From positions 930,001-994,000 of the forward strand of contig BQMF02000014.1 in NCBI GenBank assembly GCA_027922465.2: a stretch of 64,000 nt of DNA, read 5' to 3'. Made by a program: the position numbers and the translations under genes. The notes beneath the pieces are model-generated. The model was not told the origin of the DNA. It saw nothing but the letters and a program-made list of their open reading frames with translations, and did no database searches. Source of the DNA: Turritopsis dohrnii (Eukaryota > Cnidaria > Hydrozoa > Anthoathecata > Oceaniidae). This document shows, piece by piece, positions 47,869-57,817 of the stretch (position 1 is its first letter; each line of letters starts with the position of its first letter).

Positions 47869-50800
47869 CTACAAAATAACTGCAACGTCAAGAGGAATAT
47901 CGTTCTTGTCAACATCCACAAAGTGTTGCGATATCTTCCGTTCTCCTCTTAGCGCACTCACTGTCGTACGAATCAATGTAAAGGAAATCTTATGTCGAAG
48001 CCATGCTATCGTTTCGCCTTTAGTTGTTCGTGTTTTTTTCGCAATCTTTTCTGCCAGTTTGCTTATAAAAATCGATGCTTCTCGAGCCATCCCTCCGGTT
48101 ACGTTGAAGATCAAAGGAGTAAACGTTCCATGATCAACCATCATGATTCTCTGATTGTACTTTCGTTTCTTCTCTTTCTCCAATGCAGTATGTTGACGAA
48201 ATGGATTTGCTTAGATACGTCTGAGCTGTTAGGTTCGTAACCTTTACGTCAAAGAATGCTCTTCTGTAACTTTGCCAAAATCCACGGGCGCTTACGTCCG
48301 CTCTTGCTTCGTCGGCTTTGACTGCTGAAGCTTTCAGATCTTTCGCTTCTCCCGTAATATCAAGAAGTGGTGGTTCTACGTTGACGTCATTGCAGCATTC
48401 ACCGAGTAAATTTGCAAGAAGATCTCGTAGGTGGTTGTGGCGACAAATGACGTAGCCTCCAAGATGGCAATTTAAGGCATGCTGCAGTGAGAATTTCGCT
48501 TTACATGCGCAGTACTGTGGAACATGCTGTAGTTCCCAATTGTAGCGAAGGTAAATAAGATCGAAAAATTCTTGCTTGTTCAAGGCATATTGTTCTTCTT
48601 TTAACGGCAGAGTCGAGAGCCAGATTGAGGAGCCTTCAAGACGTGCAACTTCGTTTGCCTTTGCTTCTAACTGATTCATGGTTTCGCGTATTTGATTTAA
48701 CTTCTTTGAGTTTTGTACCGTTTTTCTAATTTGATATTCGCTAGAACTTCTTTCGATCGTGAATCATTTACGATAAATTCGTTTTGGGCCATGATGTTTT
48801 TAGTTTGTAGCTGACAAATTTTGGAAGAGTTTGAAAATTCTCTTTCTGCAATTTCTGTCACATTGATGATACCAAGTCCTCCCAGTTTGGTTGGAAGCGA
48901 GAATAGCTGTCTTTCGACATCGCTGCATTGACGACCATTGCATAAAGCTGGTATAAACAAATTTCGAATGACATCCTCAACTGGCTGAAGAAGATTTGAG
49001 ATGTCTTTAAGCGTTCTGATGTAATAATTAAATTTGTGCCGATAACCAGCAGTGAACGCTATATATGCTGCTTGTGGATATGTTCTGGCGATGTTCGCCA
49101 AAAGAGCAAGTTCTTTAACCCATTTGGCGACAAGAGTATTGGTGTATTTTTCTTTGTACATTGTAAAGCCAATCGAAGCTCCGAGATGTTTTCTTCCCTC
49201 GCTTGTGATATTCAGCTCACAATCTTCAAAAATGCGTTCAGCTTTTTTCAGGTGTTCTTCTTTAACAATAAGCCAAGACTTGGTCTCATTCGGAAAATAT
49301 CCTATTTTTGGTCCCAGACTCTTCAGTTGTTTCCACCAAATATTGATTTGTGAGATTTTCCCTGCACCGGCTAGATCGTCAGCAAATGCTTCGTGTTTAA
49401 TTTTGTCGGTTTCAGGTGATGATTTTAAAGAGGACATTAGAGGCGTTAAGTTTAATCCGTAGATGGCCATTGAGATAGGATCGCCTTGAGTCGTACCCTC
49501 TTTTGACAACAGTTCACCTCCGCCAATTATGAACAGGCGGATGGTTTGTTGGTAACAGTTTGACGCAAACATGGCAAGTGTAGGACAGATGATAAAGGTG
49601 TTGTGTATCACCACTTGTCTGTTCATGCTGTTGAATGCATTTGAGGCGTCAACCAAAAGAATCGCCTCTGTGTCGTCATTTCCGTAGATCTCTCTCATTG
49701 CGTGAACAGCAGATTCACAACCACTTTGTTGACCAGCACAAAGTTGCAGACCGCCTGCTGCCTCCATAACGTCGTTTTTTAGGTGGCTCATGATTGTTTT
49801 GCCGACAATCCTTCGCAGGACTTCTCCTATACCGATAGGCCTCACACCAGGATTCTTGTCAAGTGGTATTAGAATGGACGCGACAAAGCTTTCCATGTTT
49901 CTTTCGCTTTTTTCTGCACATGATTCTGTACACATTATCTTGGCCATGGTTGCTATGGCGTTCGCAAGATCCGTACTATACGAACCATATGCCTTTGATA
50001 ATAGCATTCTCCTCCAAGCGTTAGCATCCATTTTTGAAGGTCCAGCTGCTCCCTTTGTTCTCACAGAAGCTTTTTGAATACTAGTTCCGTCTATGTTCTC
50101 GAAAGTTGATGGATGGACGAATGCTCTAGGACCTTGTAACAGTAGCTCGTCAAACTTTTCAAGTGGCTCTGGATGTTTTTCCATCAGCGATTCTATAACT
50201 TTTTTATTCATTAGCAAGACACCGGAAGAGCGTTCATTCGAAAGGAGGTTCAGTGCCGAATTGATTTTTCCTTGGAGCATCATATTGTTAAAGCGTTTGG
50301 CTATTGATTCCTCTGTCATATTATGGATCTGAACGAAGCGGTTTTGGATAGCTCTGCATTCTAAAATGATGTCATTGAAATCTCCTTCGATCCACTTTGT
50401 CAGCCTCCTTGATAAGCATTCCGAGTGTTCTTTCGATTTTGATGCTTTCCTCGGTTTTTGCAGCAACAACGAAGGCATTACAAACAACAAAATCATGGAA
50501 ACGTTACCGATTTGTGCTTTGTTGTTCCAATTTGATATCAAGCGTGTGGTTTCTTGAATGAACTTCTTGCCCGCTGAACCACTTGGTAGTTCAAAGATGT
50601 TCTTGCGCCATTTAGTGACTTCATTATACAATGCTTCAGCAATTTGCTCTAGGTCCTCAATCGGATGAGGTCCCCATACCGGTACCGTCTTGACCTGTTT
50701 AGTTTTTATTTCATTTGCTGAAGAGTCGGAAAGATTTTCTTTCTTTTTGCATTTATTTTGGTGGTTTGTTTTTCCTCCTTTGCTTGCGAAGGAACGATTA

Positions 50801-50976
50801 CATAATTCGCATGAAAAATTAGTTTGAGGTTTCTTTGTGCTTTTTTCTTCATCGCTACTTCTTGCACGGATCGAAACTAATGCTTCCGTACTTGCGCCCT
50901 TTAAGGTTTCTTCTGAGTTGATCCTTCCCGTTTCTGTGTAGCTTTCAGGAAATAACTTCCGAATTAAATCTTCCAT
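47869..50976 (-). pseudogene. Retrotransposon ORF (reverse transcriptase and endonuclease), two frameshifts
   Basis: Frame 1 (50976-48697, 759 codons): N-terminal C2HC zinc finger CELCNRSFASKGGKTNH then QNKC near residue 55. Reverse transcriptase motifs follow: VRPIGIGEVLRRI, motif A LLVDASNAFNSMNR, motif B EGTTQGDPISMAIYG and motif C AFADDLAGAG. Frame 2 (to 48134) carries the knuckle CACKAKFSLQHALNC (C-x-C-x7-H-x3-C), RHNHLRDLLANLL, then DEARADVSARGFW and RRAFFDVKV, read here as the restriction-like endonuclease core. Frame 3 (to 47869) has HGTFTPLIFNVTGGM and a final helical region. Single-base shifts near 48715-48725 and 48180-48200 separate the frames. Known role: target-primed reverse transcription. 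This copy cannot make a full-length protein as written. Confidence 0.85.
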
Positions 50977-51104
50977 CTTTGTGTTATTGCTGAGAGAAAT
51001 GTTTTTGGTACTTTTTAGTACCTAAATCCCTTCAGCCAACAAATTTTTGCTTTTCTTTTTAAAGGATTGGCGGTTTGACGTCCGCCATCTTTTGTCCAAA
51101 CATA
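50977..51104 (-). promoter_or_regulatory. Retrotransposon 5' UTR / internal promoter region
   Basis: About 128 bases upstream of the main ATG. Contains AAAAGATGGCGGACGTC about 10 bases from the 5' end: a YY1-like core (AAGATGGCGG) overlapping a GACGTC palindrome, and a short upstream ORF of nine codons starting at that ATG. Promoter function is inferred by analogy with L1, whose 5' end also carries a YY1 site. Confidence 0.45.
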
Positions 51105-51120
51105 TTTTGATATTTTCACT
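51105..51120. repeat. Target-site duplication, 5' side of the retrotransposon
   Basis: TTTTGATATTTTCACT, identical to 47726-47741. Confidence 0.9.
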
Positions 51121-51323
51121 CCATCGTCTTTATGTGGCTTTCATCTCTTTCTGTTGAGATAAAATAACTTCAGCAGTGGGGAGTGACAGATTTTTTAGGA
51201 GGCTGATAAAAAATGGCTGCCATTATTAAATTGACGATTTATACAGGGGAGAATAACCATGTTTGGAAATGTAAACGGCGAAGTACGGGAATGTATGTTC
51301 GATTGAAAAGTTGAACACTCTAA

Positions 51324-51910
51324 AGTGCTATTTCCACGAGCACTTTTGATCGAAATTTTTCGAGCGAAAATTTTAGAGGAGAACAATTTCTGCTAGAAAT
51401 ATTTCGATCAAGAATTCCACATGAAAAAATTGAACTTAATTACTTGGTTCTCATACTCAGTTGGAGATTAAAAATACAGAAGTTAGATTGAAAGCAGTCA
51501 CAGGTAGAAACCGTCTACTATAATTCGTTTTTCTCTAACTTGTTCGACAGCAACCTCGTACCCAGGGTTTCTTGCCTTTTGCGATAAACGTCCATCCGTA
51601 TAATATACGAGGTATCATCGAGATATTATCGAAAAGGCAAGAAACCCTGGGTACGAGGTTGGTTCGACAGGATTGACCATTCTAGTTCAACTTAATACAC
51701 ACAAAGTATCAGCACATTTTGCACGATTTTGATTGGACGAATATTTTTTCGCAAGACGATTTCGATAGGGAGATGAAATTATTTTAACTCACATTTGCAC
51801 AGTAGAGAAAAGAAATTTTTTGCTCGAAAACCAGGAAATTTTTAATGCGCATGCTCAATTTTTTTCTCCCTCGAAATATTTCGATCAAAAGTGGTCGTGG
51901 AAATAGCGCT
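51324..51910. mobile_element. Non-autonomous Harbinger MITE
   Basis: Ends AGTGCTATTTCCACGAGCAC and GTGGTCGTGGAAATAGCGCT match the terminal and subterminal repeats of the 4.5-kb Harbinger element at 36254-40767. Flanks TAA and TTA fit a TWA target with one mismatch. No coding region. It contains a nested 111-bp MITE. Confidence 0.8.
51551..51661. mobile_element. CAACCTCG-type hairpin MITE nested in the Harbinger MITE
   Basis: Perfect arms CAACCTCGTACCCAGGGTTT CTTGCCTTTT (left) and their complement (right), flanked by a perfect 9-base duplication GTTCGACAG (51542-51550, 51662-51670). A 9-base duplication is typical of Mutator-like elements. Confidence 0.88.
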
Positions 51911-52456
51911 TTAAACATCTTCATAGAAATGAAAAGAAACTTAATAACACTGCCTGTTTCACACTAAAATGATTTTTAAGCTTTTGGCTAAAGGCTTGGT
52001 TCCCGTTTGGATATGAAAGTTCGTCGCAGATTCGTTGCTTTAAGTCTTTCACTCAACCTTTCACACTTAAATGATTAGTTCATCATCACAATAAAAATCT
52101 TCACTCAAATCAGAGTGAAGAAGTAGCGAGTTACTGGACCCAAATGTCAACAAAGCTTACATGATTTCGTTGCGTGATGAATATGTTATCCAATGATCAT
52201 TTACATAGATAAACAACTGGAAAGCCCTCACTACACTATACAAGACTTCTTTAAAACTATAAGTTTTGTTATATCTTGTAAGTTTAATTGTTGAGATTAC
52301 TTTGAGCAGCATGAGAATCTCAGTTTTGTTAATGATTTTTTTTGTCATTGCACACGTGATAGTTCTATGTTTTGTCAAGGAGATAACTGAATTATAAAAA
52401 CGATCAATTTACTTTTAACACTTTGATACAAGCTGAACGTGTAAGCCATGCCTTAA

Positions 52457-52745
52457 GGCGGGATTTCCACTTACGTATTTTGATACGCGTGTCAGCAAGT
52501 ATCATTGATACACGCATCGTATGAAAATTTAACATCTGATTGGCCAGATTTATTGATATGTTTCGGTTTCGGTACGTTACGATACATGAAAAGTTAAAAT
52601 GAATTCAACTTTTTCAATTCAATACGCGTATCGAAACCTTTCTAAATAGAGGAATACTTAGATATAGTTATCTCGAAAACCAGTCAATGAGCTCAAGCTG
52701 ATACGTGCTGATACGCGTATCAAAATACGTAAGTGTAAACCCTGC
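52457..52745. mobile_element. TTAA-flanked MITE
   Basis: TTAA at both borders (52453-52456, 52746-52749). Ends GGCGGGATTTCCACTTACGT and, inverted, GCAGGGTTTACACTTACGTA, continuing into ATTTTGATACGCGT in both arms. TTAA targets are typical of piggyBac and some Kolobok elements; the superfamily is not decided. Confidence 0.75.
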
Positions 52746-52861
52746 TTAAAAAGAGCAGTTGTTTAGATTGCTTTTAAATATTATATGTAACAGTGCGCGT
52801 TAAGCACACACTAGCGAAAATAATTTTTTGATTGTAAAAGAAAACTTTACTCGACGCAGCA

Positions 52862-53803
52862 ATGTATGGACCTTCGTGTGGCAAACGTGGCGGCGGACTC
52901 AGTAAACCTAGTAAAAATCTTATAATTGTTCTTCGTTGTGAATCACTTACACAACTTTCTTAAAAACAGACGAAGCTTTTTGTGAGTACATTTCTCACTT
53001 GATAAATGTAAGCTTGTACTTACGAAAAAGCTTTTATAAAAGTGTTTTTAAGAAAACATGTGTTTTTATTGAAAGTTATATGTGCTGGCTATGTTAGTTT
53101 CTAAAAGTTCTTCATTGCGTTCAAGATTTTAAGCTACCATGTCTGTTTTAGTTGGATAGTGTGTGAGTACGGGTCTCTTCAAAAAAGGTTATCATTTCGA
53201 ATTAATTCTCTAATAACAACAACAGAGAAAATGCTGATTAGTAAGCGAAGTGAGATATACGAATTTTTTTCATTTCAACTGGCGGCTTAAAAGTTTTGAA
53301 GGCGCTACTCAGGGCGGAAAGAACTGCAGCATTACGGAATGACCGATAGACACACAAGAGAAATGAAATTATACGAGAATATGAGGAAATCTTTGGCAGA
53401 AATTCTCGACAATTGATAAATAACACAAAATCCATTTAGTTTAAGATTTACAAGTAGTCAACAAATTACTTACTGTAAAAACAAACATGACAAAATTTTT
53501 TACTTAACAGTCGCCATATTTGTTTATTAATTTCGAAACGTGGCGTTATTTTCAGCGAGCCTGAGCAAAAATGAAAACCTACAAAATACAAGGCTAAAAA
53601 ATCGTAACGCAGGCTGAAAATGTACATTTTTTCAACTCGGTTTGGCCCTTGTGAAATTTTCAGCTTTGAGATTCTCCATATAATCAAAACTTTAAGTCAC
53701 TGAAGGAAGATTTTATTTTAAGACCTGATTTTATTTAATTTTAGCACCACCGCCGCCGCCACCAGGCACAGGAAAGCCGACGCCCCCAAAGGGACCAAAA
53801 TGA
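52862..53803 (+). CDS. Candidate two-exon microprotein (about 32-35 residues)
   Basis: Exon 1 starts ATGTATGGACCTTCGTGTGG (MYGPSCGKRGGGL) with donors A|GTAAAC at 52901 or A|GTAAAA at 52910, both phase 1. Exon 2 begins after TTTAATTTTAG at 53745 and reads PPPPPPGTGKPTPPKGPK, then TGA (53801-53803), in the matching phase. A GC-rich coding island in AT-rich DNA, with compatible phases, supports it. No family recognised. Alternatively exon 2 belongs to another gene. Confidence 0.4.
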
Positions 53804-55633
53804 AACGAAAGACAACCGTTGCAATGATTGTAGCATTATCTGACTTCTGATATATCACCGAGGCATTTGGACAGACTTTTTTCTCGCCCCACTTTCTATT
53901 GTCTCCTTTCGTTGAAATCAGTGTTCATGGTTCATGTCAATCTCATATGCTTTTCATAGAAGAGCAACTTTACAAAAACGCGAGCCTCAGATTTGACCAG
54001 AAAATAAGAACAAGTCGAGGTTCAACTCGCTGTTACAAAAATTTAAGAACAGTTTCAGTAAACAGTTTCTTTCAAAAGAATATAGTCAGAATAAGTATTT
54101 ACAAAAACTTAAAAAATAAAATCTAATCCTCATGCGTAAAAATTCTTCTTTAAAATATTACCCTCACGTCACGCTTGATTGTCATGGTGATCTCAGCATG
54201 GAAACGAGGTCGAGCTATCCTTTACAACTCTCGACTTAATAGTCTGAAGCAATCTTATCATCTGTTTGTTGAGCATGCGTTGCGAAATAAGAAAGTTATA
54301 TTACGACAATTCTTTAATCCAACATTCTAAAACAGAGAATTAAACTTTCAGATTCAAAGCGCGGAAATTGACCATCCTTCCCACACGACCACTTTATCTT
54401 GTTTTAGAAGTAGCTTCAGTCATTGTGCAGATTCTTGCGAAAATCATACATGATCTACGTAAACGTAAGGCCATTTTCAGTATGTTTTGTAACATCAAAT
54501 AAAAGCCGCGCCGAGTAATTTAAATACGATTCTCGCCATCTCCAGCAAAAACCTTGGCCACGCCAACATTCATAGCCTGCTTTAAATCTCGATATCTCGA
54601 ACTTGTTGTCCGGTTTATTGAGAGTTCAAGATAGCGGGGCTCGACTGTAGCAATACGCGTGTACAGCTCTTCGCATTTAGCAACAGATCTATTCGGAAAT
54701 TACGTCATAGTAGCCTCGTTTCTATGTATTATTGATATTATCTATTTATTTGTTATATTCTTCAGAATGATAAAAACTTCGTGAGACATTTTCCCTCAAG
54801 TATCGTTACTTTGTCAGAAGTTTTCGTGGGGAAGAAAATCTCGCGGTTCGGAAAAAAACCGCGAATTTTTTACAATTTCAGGAAATTAGTTTTTTTGGTC
54901 CAGAATGTAAAGTGGATTTTGCGGGAATTTATTTTCGTAGAAGAAAAAAAATTTTTTTTTCAGAAATGCAAATGAATTTTTTTCGTGCGATTTTTTTTTA
55001 AAATGCTTCATTCAAAAATCTCACGTTTTCAAGGATTTATAATGCCCATTCAGTTAATATTTAATTAATTTTACGTAAAGGGAATATTCGGGTATTAAAG
55101 AAAGTTTTTCACACTATTAAATTTCGCGGTTCAGTACTATTAGTAAATTACTAGAAAAAAACCTTGATAATTAGTGGAACTTAATTTTATGACTTTTCGA
55201 AAAAAAAACAAAACAAAAAAAAAGCGAAATTTTCTTCACGCGAAAAAATATTAGTTCTAAATACTTGATATTTTGTCGTCGTAAACACAACGATTACGCC
55301 AACGATTACGCCAGGCGTTTACAACAATTACGACAATTACAAAAGTGTTCACATAAGACGATTATGACGATTAAACTAAATTTTAATCGTCGTAATCATC
55401 AGGTCTGAACCAGGCTTAAAGAATTGAACAGCTTGAAAATAAGATGATGTCTATTGTGACGTAATTTCACAAAGGGTTTATTAAACTTCGTAATCACCAT
55501 GTGTTCCAGGGATTGCAACAGGGCGCTGATATGCGCTATCAAAACATACGCCCTTGAAACACCAGTGAAAGATTTATGATTCCAATTCGGATTGTAAACG
55601 AAGAAGAAACCGGCTCAAGATATAAACAGAGCC
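53804..55633. other. Intergenic stretch
   Basis: No supported exon, RNA gene or complete mobile element. A run of CGATTACG-type repeats near 55270-55400 (GTCGTAATC/GATTACGAC) may be a decayed inverted repeat. Confidence 0.4.
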
Positions 55634-57758
55634 TTAGTAAACTGAAGGAAGAAGAACCAAAGAGGTCCGTACCAGGTTAGGATCTGTGCTGACATCTTTT
55701 ATATGTTCCCATTTCGTCAGTTCAGCCATGGATACATTCTTAAAAAAACAAAATAAATGATGGCGGAATGGGAGTAATGTCTTGGCTTGTTGCACTCGAT
55801 ACACTTCATCGTCATAATGAAAATTAAAACGCCCTTGACTATTTTGTTCAGTCAGTTCCGGCACAAACAAGCTTCTAACACCTTTGTTGTGACGGGAGGG
55901 GGTGGGTGTTGCTACTACAAAAATTCCATTTCGTTCTGTTCAATATTGTAGTCACCTATTATCAAGTACTAATAACATCACACAAGGAAAAAGAAATTAT
56001 TTCACAAAGAATATTCTGTCCTAAGCCTGATTCACACTTGCATCTGCTCCATTAGTGATTAGTGTGAATCAGGCTTTAACAATGACTGGAGAAATTTCAT
56101 CTTAATTCATGATGATAAAAATCTCCTTTTTCAGCATGATTATTTTATGTTCGTTTACACGATACAAGTATACTCACAATCCTGTCTAAAGGAGAAAGGG
56201 CGTTATTGATTTCGGACGCAAATGGAACTAAACCTGGATATGTATAAAAACCTGGGGCCGACCTTAGAAAGGTAGATACAAGGTTGCTAAAACCGGCCAA
56301 CGAATAGAAACACTCAATCAACGAATTTCAGAATTCGGGATAATATAAACAAGGCTTTATTCGGTTATGTGAAATATCAAAGGTTTTACCTTTCCTCCGA
56401 CACGTTTGACAGGTGTTTCCGATTCTAGCGATGGCGTAGCAGCATTAGTATCATTATCCTAATAAAACACAAGAAAATGGCTAAATGGCTCCTAATCTTT
56501 AGGATTTAGCTCGCTTCTCCTACTGTATGTTTTATCCATTTTATAAATAATTACAATACACTCTCTCTAATGCGAAGATCAAAAGGGCCGAAAAAATGTT
56601 CGATTTGATGAGTTCGAATCACGGAGTTTCATTTACTAAGAAACGATATGTGTCGAGTTATCTACAGACACGTGGATTATTCTCATGTCGTTAACACAGG
56701 TCGTTGTGAAGTACTGTCAAAAATCAATACATACACTTAGAAGGCCTGTCTATACATACAGTACGCTCTCTATACATTGAAATACATTCGGTTGAGAGAG
56801 AGAGTTCGAATTGTGGAGGTTCGAATTATAAGAAATTCATTTACAAAGAAATACTAGGGGAAGGGAGCATGAAATTTGTTCGCATTATTAGAGATTCGAC
56901 TTTATTTTTTTTCTATTGTATTCTGTAAACAGTAATTTATGTTTGCTATTTTTGCTATCATTAGTAATCATCAAATAATGTACATATTTCTTTAGAAATG
57001 GACTCCTTCGCAGAGGTTTTTCAACAAATTTTCCCATTGAATACTTCCCTACCTTTAAGCAGTCACATTGCAACATGTCATGGGTTAAGCAAGTCTCACT
57101 TCTTTGATATCGAAACAAATCCTAAAAAGAAAAAAGTTTGATAATCGAGTCAACCATGTGGGAGAAAATTTAAAAGACATGTCACGAAATAGAACAGCTC
57201 TTGTTCATTACTGCCATCTGATTGGTCGAAAAAAAAAGGGTTATTCACCTTTAGTTCGTCAGTCGAAAATCCTCTTTTTTCATTGGTCAAGGAATCTACA
57301 ACAGTATCACTCAGTGTCTGTTTCATGATTTGACGTTGGTAAATCTTCTCTTCTATTGATCCCTAAAGAAACCAAAAGAAACTTGGTGGACAGCTGGAAA
57401 TTCCGACGGGCGATGTGTACGGCGACGTGAACAAAAACGACGTGTACGATATTAGCAAATGAAAGAACTAATTTCTGTAAGAGAAAGTAGTTGATTGTTC
57501 AACTAATAAGGAAAGAACAGATATCAAGTTATAATAAAATCTAAATAACAAAAAAGGATTTAACTGTAACGCCTCTCTGCAACTAGTGTCATTTCAAAAC
57601 CTGACCTTTCACGTTGTGTATAGAACGTGCAAACTCGATAATCATGTAACTATCTCGCAATGTTTTAATGAATGAATTCAAGCCTCGAAGTTTTTGTTGA
57701 AGTTGCTTTGCCGTACTCGTTGTCATTGCGGTTGTGGTAAAGTCCCTAACAAGTCTTC

Positions 57759-57817
<59 letters not shown>

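Larger units (their letters stand above)
47742..51104 (-). mobile_element. Full-length non-LTR retrotransposon, restriction-like-endonuclease type
   Basis: A 3363-bp insertion on the minus strand, flanked by perfect 16-base duplications and ending in a ~30-base A tract with one G (47742-47771). A 5' UTR of about 128 bases precedes a single ORF region of about 1030 codons. The ORF order is zinc finger, reverse transcriptase, CCHC, RHN and a PD-(D/E)xK-like region, which is the layout of early-branching, R2-like clades. The exact clade is not resolved. The 5' end begins ATGTTTGGACAAAAGATGGC. Complete ends and few lesions point to a recent insertion. Confidence 0.85.

Noticed and set aside
47869..48183. 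Separate small gene
   Set aside because: It is the frameshifted C-terminus of the retrotransposon ORF, within the borders set by the target-site duplications.
49052..49462. 136-codon plus-strand ORF and similar frames to 50557
   Set aside because: They are antisense shadows of the retrotransposon reverse transcriptase.
56175..56275. Extra RAD54B exon reading [20 protein letters not shown]
   Set aside because: It has a good donor (ATT|GTGAGT), but no acceptor gives the phase needed between exons 56458-56390 and 55738-55634, and it has no counterpart in RAD54B that I know.
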